From contig JAJTUQ010000001.1 of assembly GCA_021399445.1 (NCBI GenBank), forward strand, positions 3,720,001 to 3,784,000: a DNA stretch of 64,000 nt. Reading direction: 5' to 3'. Shown here in pieces: positions 1 to 10,711 of this stretch (position 1 is the stretch's first letter; every line of letters begins with the position of its first letter). Origin of the DNA: Xylogone sp. PMI_703. Taxonomy: Eukaryota > Ascomycota > Leotiomycetes. Position numbers and translations under genes: made by a program. The notes beneath the pieces were generated by a model. That model did not search any database and was not told the origin of the DNA. It was given only the letters and a program-made list of their open reading frames with translations.

Positions 1-749
1 GGTATACTAGGCTTCTCGGAATGGAGCGAAGTCCAAATGGCAGCATTCATACCGTCTATGTCATTGGCTGTCTGCTGAATCCGGCTAGGTCCTATTACAA
101 AGACTGGATGGAAACTTAGCAGTTTGTAATGGGGAAGGCGCTCTTTTAGGAAGTTTCGAGTCGCTTGATGAGCTAGAATTTTCGACGCCGAGTACTTGAG
201 TCCATGACCTGCGAATCCCTCTGGAAACTTCATATTAAGATTGACAGGAATCTCTTCACCGGTATTGTCTAATAGTAAAAGACCATCAGTACCAAAATAT
301 TTCACTTATTGATCCTCTTTACCTTTAACTGTTACGCCCCCACGAGCCGCCGCACCGATGGGGACTAGAGCAAGGACAGACGACATCACAATCACAGACT
401 TGATATTCTTGTGTTTCATTGCAGCCAGAAGTATTGATTCGGTTCCCTTGACGGCTGGATCAACATAGTCTCTCTTAAAATCAGTCCCTTTTCCAGGCAT
501 CGGTGATGCAATATGGAAGACATGATCCACGTCACCAAGGACATTCTCAAAATGCTCGGACTTTGTAATATCGGGAATGACAACAAACTCAAGCTTCTCA
601 ACATAGGATGCATATCGATCTCTAAGCACCCGCTCTTGCTCTGCCTTCCGGATGCTAAGGCGCACTCGATGTCCGGCGTTGAGCGTTACATTGACAACTT
701 CCGCCCCTATGAATCCTGTTGCACCTGTGATAAAAATAAGATTTTCCAT
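1..749 (-). CDS. NAD(P)-dependent extended SDR reductase (dihydroflavonol-reductase/GRE2-like), 3' end cut by the window
   Basis: Two exons: 323-749 and 1-268. The 54-nt intron 269-322 (GTAAAG donor, TACTGAT branch, ATTAG acceptor) removes an in-frame stop. The ATG at 749 immediately precedes a Rossmann fold with TGATGFIG near residues 7-14. The second exon carries YSASK, the Tyr-x-x-x-Lys catalytic pair of short-chain dehydrogenases, followed by FHPVFVIGPSR, the substrate-side segment typical of fungal dihydroflavonol/cinnamoyl-CoA-like reductases. It therefore probably reduces a carbonyl group with NAD(P)H in the cytosol. The substrate cannot be told from sequence. The C-terminus lies beyond base 1. 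An upstream in-frame extension to 851 exists but precedes the Rossmann fold and shows no family similarity, so I reject it. Family call is confident; function is generic. Confidence 0.85.
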
Positions 750-1542
750 TCTTTGATGCGCGATATTGGTCGGCTGGGGCCTAATAAGTTGACCTTGGAG
801 TTGGCCGAGCCTGTCAGACATCGTATCAGATGTTCCTTGATAAGTGAGCATATGTCTCGTTACTTATAGGAGTAGTAAAGATCGCATAATCAAATGTAAA
901 GCCTTATCTATGATGATGAGATGTATGAATATCCTACGGATGAGGAATCAGGAGCTAGGATTTGTAAACAGATAATCCTTCTGTATAGACGCTTGAGAAT
1001 GCAATATTTCCTCTTAAACCATTATAAAGCCAAGGAAGATTAAGAGGTCTTGTGCTGTAGTATGGCTTCCATCAAGATACTTGAACCGGTCGGGATCTTA
1101 GCTCACCTCTTAACAACTAAGCTAAAATTTAGCAGTCTTCAAAGTCATTTCACCTTGAGCATTCCATGATAGGAATAAGAATTCAGCCCCTCTTCATCAG
1201 AGAATTTATGTTTGATTCATCAATCTCGGCATGATATTCGAGAGTAATACACTCCGAGATGGCCATTCAACCGAGGCATTGAGGTTGATAAGTAATCAAT
1301 CTCCACAACAATTGTAGTTAGACCGTTAATGTGGATTGCCTCAACGGGAGAGTGAGGAGAACCCAGCCAGCCCAGCTATGCAGGGCCGTTCAATGCGATG
1401 TACATAGTCGGATTATTGTTCCGACACCATTCATATAGAACCATCATATCTGTCACGCAGTCCAACTCCAGCAATTTCACCACGCATTACGTGCCAAATC
1501 TTCGCCCTAGAATCTTGCCAATAAATCACTTCAATTCTTGAA
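750..1542. other. Gene-free intergenic stretch between divergent SDR and tautomerase genes
   Basis: AT-rich spacer with no credible ORF, RNA gene or repeat that I can see. It must hold the promoters of both flanking, divergently transcribed genes. Confidence 0.5.
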
Positions 1543-1989
1543 ATGCCTCTCTGGATTATTTACCACTCAGCTGGAACTTTTGAAGACGATACGGCCAAGC
1601 AAGCGCTCTCCGAAAGCATAACTGGGATGTATACATCAATAGGACTCCCAGCTTTCTATGTTGTCGTCAACTTTGTCAAGCTACCAGTTAATGACATCTG
1701 GGTTGGTGGAAAGATGAAAACAGACAAGCCTTTCGTCAGGATGTGCATCAGTCATATTGCACACCGCTTGCCAGACAGTGATAGAGTCTACGAGAGAGTA
1801 GTGACCCTAATTGATGAGCTTCTAAAGCCTCATATAGCAGATAAGGGCTATGACTGGGAGTTTCACGTCGAAGAGACAGATCGAAGGCTTTGGAAGGTGA
1901 ATGGGCTAGTTCCACCACCCAGGAATAGCGAGGCGGAGAAGATGTGGTTTAAGGAGAACCGAGCGATCCCTTGGTCAAGTAAATTATGA
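1543..1989 (+). CDS. Tautomerase-superfamily protein (putative oxalocrotonate tautomerase / cis-CaaD-like)
   Basis: Single-exon 148-aa protein beginning Met-Pro (MPLWIIYHSAGTF). In the tautomerase superfamily Pro2 becomes the N-terminal catalytic base after Met removal. The motif GLPAFYVVVNFVKL near residues 35-48 and the overall length match the fungal Tautomerase_3 family (cis-3-chloroacrylic acid dehalogenase-like), not the 60-70-aa 4-OT monomer. The ORF is intact and starts at its only sensible ATG. Members act on enol/keto acids or unsaturated halo-acids; most fungal ones have no known substrate. It stands alone in an AT-rich region, divergent from the SDR gene, so a catabolic pair is possible but unproven. 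Family call is good; physiological role unknown. Confidence 0.85.
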   Translation: MPLWIIYHSAGTFEDDTAKQALSESITGMYTSIGLPAFYVVVNFVKLPVNDIWVGGKMKTDKPFVRMCISHIAHRLPDSDRVYERVVTLIDELLKPHIADKGYDWEFHVEETDRRLWKVNGLVPPPRNSEAEKMWFKENRAIPWSSKL

Positions 1990-3518
1990 GGTGTAAAGTA
2001 TGGCATGGTATGTAGAGTCCTTACATTCGGACTCCAGAAGTTCTTCGAAAGACTCGAGATGCGAAAAGATCTCCTGCGTGTAAATCACCAGAATCTCGAG
2101 TTATCAGATGTTCGGCCCCCATATTCAGGTTATTTCATAGTGAAGAATAATTAAAGCTCGATTAAGTCACATTTTGTTTGATAGTCCCAAATAGGCAGAC
2201 AAGGAGTCCAGTGTTAGAATAGTCCAAAACCTGCATCTAGAATAAGAAATATAAAATAGAAGGCATTCTATCCAGTCATATTGGTCAGTTACGTAAACTA
2301 TTAGTTTCAGTAACCATTACCTTTAGAGATTGTAGTTGGCTGCAGATTATATCAAGTGAACTTTCTCGGCTTCAAAGATATTATGCTACCACTACTTTTA
2401 CAACCATTTACAGTGCCATCAATCCCTTCCACTTGCATTATTTCTTGGCTTAGGCTCTAGACTCTTAGTATTCCTATTTTGCAACGTAATTGTTTCTTTC
2501 AAACTAGAAATGGGATTAGTGTACTATTTTATCCTTGGTTCCACATCTGAATCTCGGATCCTTTTTCCTCTAACATTTAGGAGCCTGTTCTATGTGAATC
2601 GTGAACCATGGTACCTATTCGCAATTCTGGAATACAGCGGTGGCCCTATAGTCAACGCAGCCTCAAGACACAAGACACGCAGCTATGGCTCTTACCTTTA
2701 GCATGATGTTTTTTAACACAAGGCAGTCTATTGACTGCTTCAAAGTGATCCATTATCAGGTATCTTCCGACTAAGCTTAACTGAACTTCGATGACTTCAT
2801 CCTATGGCGCTGCTAATTAACCTTCATGGCGTTATAGATTGGCATGCTCAATATGAACGGGTGAGAACCACGCTGAGCGAAAGCGTTGATTGATGTATAC
2901 ACGCGTAGATATGGAACGGTCGTAGTAATGTAATTAACCATGGTTAATAAGATGCACTTCTCGTGTACTGAGACATCATTGCTAAAAAGGCAACTGTTGC
3001 CGAAGTGACAAGTACCTTTCTTTGTTGAACCAGTGTCCTTGTACCAACTTTCCCATTGCGCCCGCTGCTCACTCCTGCAGGATACCGATCCAGATTGCAG
3101 CATTGTTCTGCGCTGGCCAATTTCACGTCTGAAATGAAGCTCCATTTACAGCTCACCGCAGTTCTTGTGGTGAGCTGAACTGCGCTGATCATCAACTGGT
3201 TGGGCGAATGAACGGACAGAACATGTAGATGCAACCTCTAAAAAGTATCGCGGTTCCGTTCTCATGCCAGCTGAACGTCCCCATGCCCAGAACAGAAACG
3301 AATTTGCGGAAAGATCGAGTCAAACTAGGTTAAATGGGTGTGCAATTTAAATCTGTATCAAATGAGGAAGCTGGAACGGTCGACTTCGAAGATATAAAAT
3401 CCTTGAAGCTGGACACTTGAGCTTACTCATGTAAACTAATTATACTCTACCAAACACATCTGATATACTTCTCTCGAAAGATTTACTTTTCATACCCAAG
3501 GAGATCTGAGAGTTCAAT
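1990..3518. other. 1.5 kb gene-free stretch
   Basis: Contains only short ORFs on both strands (for example overlapping ones at 2813-3234 on the minus strand) without recognisable domains. A TATA-like TATAAAA lies at 3393-3399, about 120 bp before the start of the downstream secreted-protein gene, and is a plausible promoter element. Confidence 0.45.
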
Positions 3519-4272
3519 ATGCTCTTCCACGGTCTTATAGCTGCGCAATGCGCTTCTGTCGTCTTCGGCAGCATCACCGGTCGTACTGAAGGCGGCTCAA
3601 CAGTGCATTCATACCTAGCAACTGTACGTTCTCGTAATATTAATGAAGCAAATTGTGCTGGACAGCAAACTTAATATGACATAGTTTGAAGATATTGCAG
3701 CCAATGCACTTCCCGTCCTAAGCACTGCGGAACCACCAAGTCCATACCAAGGACTCAACTATGATGGCGCTATCGTTGTCAAGGACGCTCCTGTTGGCCA
3801 GTTCGTCACGGATATACAAACCACTCAGGGTTCTCAGTGGATAGGTGTTAACACGGTTTCCTCCATCAGCTTTTCAACACCGCATGCCGGCGAGACTTTC
3901 GACTTGAAGTCCGCCTATGTCGGCATCTTTCTATCTACGGACAACTCCATTGCTGTTCCAGCACTAGATGGTGTGCTCGCATTCACAGGTACAAAGCCTG
4001 ATGGCTCGAAGGTTGTTGAGACGGTTGAATACACTGCTGCCGGCCCTGGCACCATCAAACAGGCTGGCATTGTGCTTACTGGAAAAGCTCTCCTGCAAAA
4101 GGCAACATTCAGTAATCTAAACGGTGTGACGATCGTCGAAGTAAGCGTGCAGAGTACGACATCTGTGGGACCTGTTACTACACTACTCCAGTCACTTGGG
4201 CTAGATTTATCGACTGTTATTTATGCTATGGCTTTAGATAGCCTTGAATATGACGTACATGTTCCTAACTAA
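3519..4272 (+). CDS. Small secreted protein of unknown function
   Basis: Two exons, 3519-3623 and 3685-4272, joined across a 61-nt intron (GTACGT donor, ATAG acceptor) that would otherwise introduce a stop. The product is 230 aa. The N-terminus MLFHGLIAAQCASVVFGS is a likely secretion signal. The mature part contains FEDI and, after a short gap, PYQGLNYDG, a pattern I associate with a recurrent family of fungal secreted proteins of unknown role (FEDL...PYxGLxF). No cysteine pairs or catalytic motif are evident in the mature protein, and the rest looks beta-rich. A TATA-like box lies at 3393-3399. It sits in a gene-poor AT-rich segment next to a pseudogene, a setting common for host-interaction proteins, but an effector role is only an inference. 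Confidence 0.7.
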
Positions 4273-5019
4273 GCTTTCGGGGGAGTTAGCTACTGGAGAA
4301 GTCCGCAAGTAGTAAAATATACCTCTTAGTCTTCCAGTCTATCTAAACTTATCCAACTTTAACTATGATAATCGATGGGGTTGTGATAAATTATACTGAT
4401 GTTTACTTTCACTCAGTAATTCATCAATAAGGAGCTATGGTTGCATTTAATACATATGTGAAAGCTCCCTGACTTCAATCTTCGGGAACGATAAGAACCA
4501 TTATGCATCAATGTTTAAACGTTCTAAAAGATGTATAAGTGGATCAACACATATTTTCTACAATTATATTTAAATCAACAGACATTTGGAAGTTATGCAG
4601 CTCTTTCCTCTTCGAGAGGTCTCTTATACTATCATGACACCTTCACTTCTAATTATACACTGGTACAGAATTGGAAGCATTCATCACTTCTCCGTATAGT
4701 TAGGTTACCATATAGACCTAGCATTCATTGAGGTACAAAAGTAGGTATTAGTCATACAATTCCACATATTACCCATCATATCACAGCATATACTAATCAA
4801 GGGTTCCCAGCATGTGAAGGAGATTCTCAATGCATCAATCATCGAGTAGCCTTGTCTCCAGATATTCAACTTTTCCAGATTGCCTTGAGAAATTCGATGG
4901 AGTTACTACTATGGATAACATTCAGCAAAAAGTTATAATAGTACTATCTGAATGCCGGCCAAGACAACGATCTCAATAAGTTTTGTAGTAGAAGGTACCG
5001 TGGGAGTAAAATATGAAAA
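4273..5019. other. AT-rich spacer without a gene
   Basis: No coding potential beyond a 66-codon ORF (4531-4731) lacking protein-like composition. It separates the secreted-protein gene from the synthetase pseudogene. Confidence 0.5.
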
Positions 5020-6830
5020 TTATTCTACTTTTGCATCCCGGGTTCTATCTGGTACTACTGTTGCAGCCTTTGCTTCCTTTTCAAGAGCCTTCTGAGCCTT
5101 TTTGGCTTCAGCAGTTTGTAGCTTTGCCAGTTTTTTGGCCCGATTCTCGAGTTCGGGTCTTTGCCAGACTCAGCTGAAGCTGCTGTTGGCTTTGCAGCCT
5201 CCACAAAAGAGAGACTAGAAGTTCTTCCGAAAATAAGTGGCCTAGGAGTCATATAGTGATTAACAACCTCTTCTGTTATCTTCGCCCGACGTTCTTGAAA
5301 TGCAGTATAATATTTTGTTAACTTATCTGCATATCTCTGTTTGATCTCATTTGTTAATAGCTTTCCGCTTCTGTAGTCCTGTCGAATTTGTTTAAGCTCC
5401 TCATCATCCTTTACCTTATTAACTTAATCATACAAATCTTAATTCGGCATGTATACCTCTAGGAAAGACCTTAAATATTGATAGCTAACGTCGACCTCTG
5501 GATCATTTCTCTTTTCACAGTGCTCTTCAACAGTTTCTTTGCCTTCACTAAAAGTGCCTTTCATTTTCTTTAGAATTTGCTTTGGGCTATCTGTGACTTT
5601 GATTGCGCTAGGATCGATAAAAGCTGACATTTTTGAGCCAGGGCCTTGGAGTGTGTTTAAGAATTTGAATGAATGAGTGATGGCTTCGCATATTTCAGTT
5701 GTTGTGCAACACCTCTTGTAAGTCTGAAATAGACATCTTGGTCAATAGCTATACAAAGTTAACGGCTAATAGACTACGAGACCAAAGTCGTAGGGACTAA
5801 CCACATGGAATAATACACGGTATACTAGCTGTGCGTAGATCTGAGCCAAAAACTTCCGGGAAAGAGTTAACAAATGAAGAGGCTGCTTGGATAGCAGGGA
5901 AATACACCTAGAAGAACTTAACAACTATAAGATGAAGAAGTGCAGTTTTCGTACTTTTCCAATATTAGTACTGGATGTGAAGTTAAAAGTCATATCTGCA
6001 GTTCCTCGGTTTATTCTTTATAGTTAATCAATAGATAATCTTGTTTATGTTAGAATTGACAAACCTTAGATATTTGTATCACATTTCTGTAGAAATCTCC
6101 TGATATAACTATAATCCAAAATATAAAAGTTCTGTCTAAGTCTAAACTAGTAACAATGATATCCTTTGCGTTTTCGCAGGTATAGTGTTCGTAATCGGCT
6201 ATCTTTGTATCAAGAGCACTGATCAGATATTTTTCATTTATTGAAATTAGCTTATGCTACTAAAAAGCATTTATAGAAACGATTACCATCAATAAGCATA
6301 ATAATTAAAAGTGTGTCAAAAACATCTAACAACCATCTTATCAACTACAAGACATTAACAGGGGTTCCTGGATTTACAGATGATGGTCAATTAGTCATCA
6401 TGGATCACCGTTTTACAAGTCCTGATGATGCCGTCTAACATTTAGAGATATAAGTATCACGTGACTTACCTCGAATGGTGTTACATGGCCAATGTCTTCA
6501 GACGACGGGCCTCTGCCAGTGTATAGGAAGAAAGGCTGCTTCTTTTCATAACGATCTAATATCGTCTCGAGATCGGTGTAAAAATACAATTTGTCGTCGA
6601 AGGAAGCGATGGACTTCCTTTCCCGTAATACGGCAGAATCGTTCTAGCAGCGCCTCATCGATGAGATTGGTGCCAAACTGGTCCACAAGCTTGTTGTAAT
6701 CGATCGCCCTGACCTTGCCATCCTCTCCAATCTCTCCTGTTACGCTCCAGGGAGTGATATTTTGCTCCTGGGGGGTTAGGACGTCTGCGCTCTCAGCTGT
6801 ATTACGGTGGGCGGCGTCTAAAGAATTTCT
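5020..6830 (-). pseudogene. Decayed cytosolic tryptophanyl-tRNA synthetase (class I) gene, introns still visible
   Basis: Reading the minus strand piecewise recovers nearly the whole eukaryotic cytosolic TrpRS in order. The N-terminal part has ITPWSV and DYNKLVDQFGT (about 6830-6590), then YTGRGPSS and the HIGH region (about 6525-6480). Next come WLLDVFD (about 6330), ENAKDII (about 6175), FYRNVIQISK (about 6080), FPAIQAA (about 5895), DVYFRLTRGVA (about 5735), LQGPGSKMSAF (about 5650-5620), DVSYQYL (about 5500) and FQERRAK..MTPRPLIFG (about 5300-5230). The Lys/Ala-rich tail ends in TAA at 5020-5022. Lesions: no start codon, frameshifts near 6590, 5665 and 5155, a deletion that turns the HIGH motif into DIGH, KMSAS changed to KMSAF, and internal stops. 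Several introns remain (for example GTTAGT...TATAG between IIPC and AIDQD), so it arose as a genomic copy, not by retroposition. An intact copy is expected elsewhere. Confidence 0.85.
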
Positions 6831-7840
6831 TTATAGATTGAAGTTGATAATTGCACAGAACTGCAAAAGAAGTGGGTGACTCGAAGCAAATCGTGTGGCC
6901 TCAACCCAAATTTACGTCGGTCTGAACAGGCAGAATTCTTAAAGTGGATTAGTGAGGGGAGAACTATCGCTCTTCACCCCGCACTTCAGGCACACCGGGG
7001 TGCTTCGCTACCACATTTTCTACGCATTGCATCTACAATAATGGAGATTTGGTACTGCGCCTGTTGGTAGTTAAGGTTGAATGTGTTTCATCTAATTGAC
7101 GAAGATGCAGCATACGCAAGAAAGCATCAATGAAATATTTAATTTTTGGATATAGTCCAAGTACCCGAACATCACCATGTAACTGATCTTGAATGCACAT
7201 AATTATATTGTTTGGCATGCAATTACAGATAGAACGATCATAAATGACATTTGAACTCATACAAGAGGGTGTTGGGTCCAGCAAGTATACTCACCTCGGC
7301 CAATTCGCCCACCAAACAAGATAAACATTGCAAGAAGGGTTTACCAGACGAGATAACATATCTTACAGAGTGGGAATGACACTTCATTCCCACCAAAACA
7401 GAAGAAAAAGAATATAGATATAACTTTTTGACGCCCTCAGTAGCCTGGTAGAGTTCGGTCCACTGCTCATAGTCCGAAGGGTTTGAGCAGTTTCATACCG
7501 ATTTCATAATCAAAGCCCCTCTGAATTGTTCCGCATAACGCCCACAGATTATCAAAAAGCCCACATTTTAGCAACCCACTAAGAGTTGAAGGTAGCCACA
7601 AGCCAGCAAGCCCACAGAATGTAAAGTCAAAGCCAACAAGTTGCACAACTCCTGCAAGAGGAGTGTAATCTCAAAGCCCACAACTCCAATAAGGAGTACA
7701 AGTTAAGAGCCGACAACCCACAAAGCCCACGACCCACTAGTCAACACATCAAAGTTGAGTAACTCAAATAACTTGAGAACCCATGTGCGGCAGAAAATGT
7801 TGAAAAGGCATGCTGTCCTCAAGGCGATGCCTTTGACCTT
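6831..7840. other. Gene-free stretch, with an A/C-rich degenerate repeat tract at about 7550-7760
   Basis: No supported gene. The distal part contains many imperfect copies of AAAGCCCACA / AACCCAC, immediately downstream of the NSR1-like stop codon. Part of it may be that gene's 3' UTR or terminator region. Confidence 0.45.
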
Positions 7841-9477
7841 TTAATCAAAGGTCTGCTTCTTGCCCTTAAAGTCTCCAAAGCCACCTCTGTTCGTGCTTAC
7901 GTTACGTCCACCACGAGCACCACCACGTCCGCCTCGGTCACCGAAACCACCACGACCTCCTCGACCACCTCCACGGCCACCACGGCCCCCGAAGCTACCC
8001 CGTCCTCCACCTCCACCAGGACCACGGTCTGGACGAGGTGAGGCATAATCCAGTCGAACAGGACGACCTGCAATCTCAGCTCCAATCATGGCGTTGTATG
8101 CAGCAGTGGCATCTTCGACAGATGCAAAGCTAACATATCCGAAACCTTTGGGTCTGCCAGTATCCCTATAAGACATTAATACGGGTCAAGAATGGAAGAG
8201 TGAACATGGAACACTTACTGCTCAGTAGGAAGTCTAACATTGATGACTTTACCATGAGCTCCGAATGCTTCTCCAACAACATTCTCATCAGCCTCAAAGG
8301 AAAGGTTGCCAAGGAACAGAGTGTCAGAGGGAGTGCTTGCACTGTCTCCAAATTGTTGGGCACGTTGATTGGCGCGCTCTTTGGGAGCACTGTTATCACG
8401 AGGAGTTGAGAAGTCAACATTAGCCGGACGACCATCAATATTGGCTCCATTCTTAGCCTTGAGGGCGGCGGCGGCAGCAGCGGCATCAGTGAATTCGACA
8501 TAGCCGAATCCCTTAGAGCGACCCGTAGCCTTGTCACTGATAACACGGGCACCTGAGATTTCTCCAAATTCCTCAAACTCACGGTAAAGCCACTCATCAT
8601 CCACATTCCAGCTGAGGTTGCCAACAAACAAGTTTTTGGACCCGGTCTCAGCGGATGGAACATCAGCCTTGGTCTTCTTTGCAACAGTCTCAGACTCCTC
8701 ATCAGCTTTGCGCTTCTTACTAGGAGCTTCCTCTTTCGTCTCTGCTTTCTCTTCTTCGTCTTCTTCATCAGAGCTGTCGGAGTCTTCAGAGTCTTCCTCA
8801 TCATCCTCACTCGAATCAGAAGAATCAGACGAACCCTCTTCCTCATCAGATGAAGCCTATACACATCGTGTTAACATTTGTCATAGTTTGTAATTGGAAC
8901 GCAAGAAACTCACATCAGCCTTTACGGTAGCTTTAGCCTTAACAGTACCATTAGCAGCTTTACTGGCATCCTTGGGCTGCTTAGCAGGGGTCTCTTCATC
9001 TGATTCACTCTCATCGCTATCGCCATCAGAAGCAGCGGCGACTTTCCCAGATGCGGAGACTTCGGAATCTGATGAATCAGAGTCCGAGGAGTCGGAAGAC
9101 TCTTCCTTCTTAGCAGCCTTCTTAGGCTCCGGCTTGGTTTCCTTGCTCTTGGACTTTCCATTGGTAACAGGTGCAGCCTTTACCTCAGCCTCAGACTCAG
9201 AAGCTTCGCTCTCGCTCTCGCTTGCAGAATCTTCGGACTCGCTGGAAGCGCTGCTCTCACTTTCTGAAGAGACGGATGGAGATGGGGAGGCAGCCTTCTT
9301 CGCTTTCTTGCTTTTACCATTGGTGGTAGCCTTAGCTGCGACAGCTTTGGCAGTCTCCTTGGCCTTTGCACTGGGGGATTGAGATGGCTTTGTAACTGCT
9401 GCGTTTTTTACTGCTGCGAGAGGCTTGGCCTCAGCTTTCGCTTTCTTAGAAGCTTTGAGTTCCTTTGATTTGGCCAT
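7841..9477 (-). CDS. NSR1: Nucleolin-like nucleolar RNA-binding protein (NSR1/Gar2), two RRMs and an RGG tail
   Basis: Three exons, 8914-9477, 8219-8856 and 7841-8165. The introns of 57 and 53 nt (GTGAGT/GTATAG and GTAAGT/TTATAG) keep phase exactly, giving 508 aa. Residues 1 to about 260 are Lys/Ala basic patches alternating with long Ser/Asp/Glu acidic runs, typical CK2-site stretches of nucleolin. RRM1 starts at NLFVGNL (about 263) with RNP1 KGFGYVEF (about 303). RRM2 has TLFLGNLSF as RNP2 and KGFGYVSF as RNP1, encoded across intron 2. The C-terminus is an RGG/GGRGG box of roughly 50 residues. The family binds pre-rRNA and snoRNA and is needed for 18S rRNA maturation in the nucleolus. It is divergent from the complex I gene, sharing about 420 bp. 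Large antisense ORFs here are by-products of the biased composition. Confidence 0.95.
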
Positions 9478-9899
9478 TTCGATAACTTTTTAAACAAAGT
9501 ATAAGAGCAATTGAAGAGAGATCTCAAAATCCGAACCAAGTCAAATTCTTACTCACTACAACAGAGTAAGAAGATCAGGATAGAGAAGGAAAAGAAAAAA
9601 AAAGTAGAAGGCTGCGGAGCTTGCGACGGACCTTTTCTTATCAGGAATTTTTCTATCGCTAGTGCGACGCTAAGCACTTTAGCGCCTGCCACCAAGCAGC
9701 TCCCAAGTTGAGACATTTGAGGCCTAAGGCATTAAATTTCAATGCAAGATCCGAATTCGACACTGAGCTCAGAGCAGGCAATCCGAGCTCCTCTTTGTGC
9801 CACTACTCTCGTAGAAACTCCGGAGTCAGAACTACCAAGGTCAATTGGCCTCTCCGCTGCTCAGTTGACCTCCGAAAAATATTCACGCCTATCGCACCC
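9478..9899. promoter_or_regulatory. Shared divergent promoter region, NSR1-like and complex I 12 kDa subunit
   Basis: A 422-bp spacer between two divergent start codons. It holds an A-rich tract around 9590-9607; no specific binding site is assigned. Confidence 0.5.
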
Positions 9900-10329
9900 A
9901 TGGCACCAACTCCAGAGTCTGCGGCTTTTCTAGCCAAGAAACCCACCGTACCTCCCACATTCGATGGAGTCGACTATGACGATACGCAAAGATTGAAACA
10001 AGCTCAGGATGCTGTCATTCGAGAACAATGGGTGAAGAGTATGATGGCTCGTCTTGTTCGAGAAGAGCTGGGAAAGTGCTACTATAAGAATGGCGTGAAT
10101 CATTTAGAGAAGTGTGGTGCTTTAAGAGGTAAGCCAGGATTCAGATTTCGGAGCGGCTCCCTCAGGATAGCATGGATACAAATAGATATATATGCTCTCT
10201 TTAATGCCATATTTATCCGAAATCTAGCGCAGTCACTGACTACTTGATATAGATCGATATTTCGAGTTATTGAAGGACGCCAAAATCAAGGGTTACCTGT
10301 TTGAGCAGCAAAATTACATTCCGAAGTAA
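9900..10329 (+). CDS. NADH:ubiquinone oxidoreductase 12 kDa subunit (NDUFB10/PDSW homologue)
   Basis: Two exons, 9900-10128 and 10253-10329, with a 124-nt intron (GTAAGC to ATATAG), giving 101 aa. The start ATG at 9900 yields MAPTPESAAFLAKKP, the conserved fungal N-terminus; the open frame upstream has no ATG. The core REQWVKSMMARLVREELG, the Cys pair in GKCYYKNGVNHLEKCG and the tail GYLFEQQNYIPK match the fungal 12 kDa accessory subunit of mitochondrial complex I. This subunit sits in the membrane arm on the intermembrane-space side and is stabilised by disulfides through conserved cysteines. No cleavable presequence is seen, as usual in this family. The tail end is recovered only after splicing. 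Confidence 0.93.
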
Positions 10330-10711
10330 TAGAGTTCGATTCTAATTGGCAGCATCTGGATAGAGTCCAGGAAGCTTTCAAGGGCAGCGCAGGCCGATAG
10401 TACATCTGCATTGCATGGGATAGTCCCGCTTTTCACTTGTCCGAGATGGCACATCAAAGAGTGGAAATGTTGGGATAATTTGATCTCATAGCAATTCTGT
10501 ATATAATTCAAACTGTACCAAATGCATGACAAATCCCTCACATATATTTCTACCGCGAATCCAATATTCATATATGGAGGCTAGTGTTCAGCAACTTGAT
10601 ACTATCTGCGCAACTAGGCTGTTTCACCCACCGTATGAAATATCGAAAAGTTCCACCCCAAGTTACAACCACATCATGGCTGTTGGGCAATTAACCACGA
10701 TCTAGATTAAG
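10330..10711. other. Intergenic spacer
   Basis: A tandem-gene spacer of about 380 bp with no feature recognised. It must contain the 3' end of the complex I gene and the promoter of the mL54 gene. Confidence 0.4.

Noticed and set aside
2813..3234. Two overlapping minus ORFs (110 and 96 codons)
   Set aside because: Overlap in different frames, no motif, intergenic composition.
7860..8085. Proline-rich plus ORF and second minus ORF over the RGG region
   Set aside because: Frame shadows of the GGRGG repeats.
8894..9382. 162-codon plus-strand ORF rich in Ser/Leu opposite NSR1 exon 1
   Set aside because: Mirror image of the acidic Ser/Glu/Asp and Lys/Ala codons of NSR1; no domain and no independent support.
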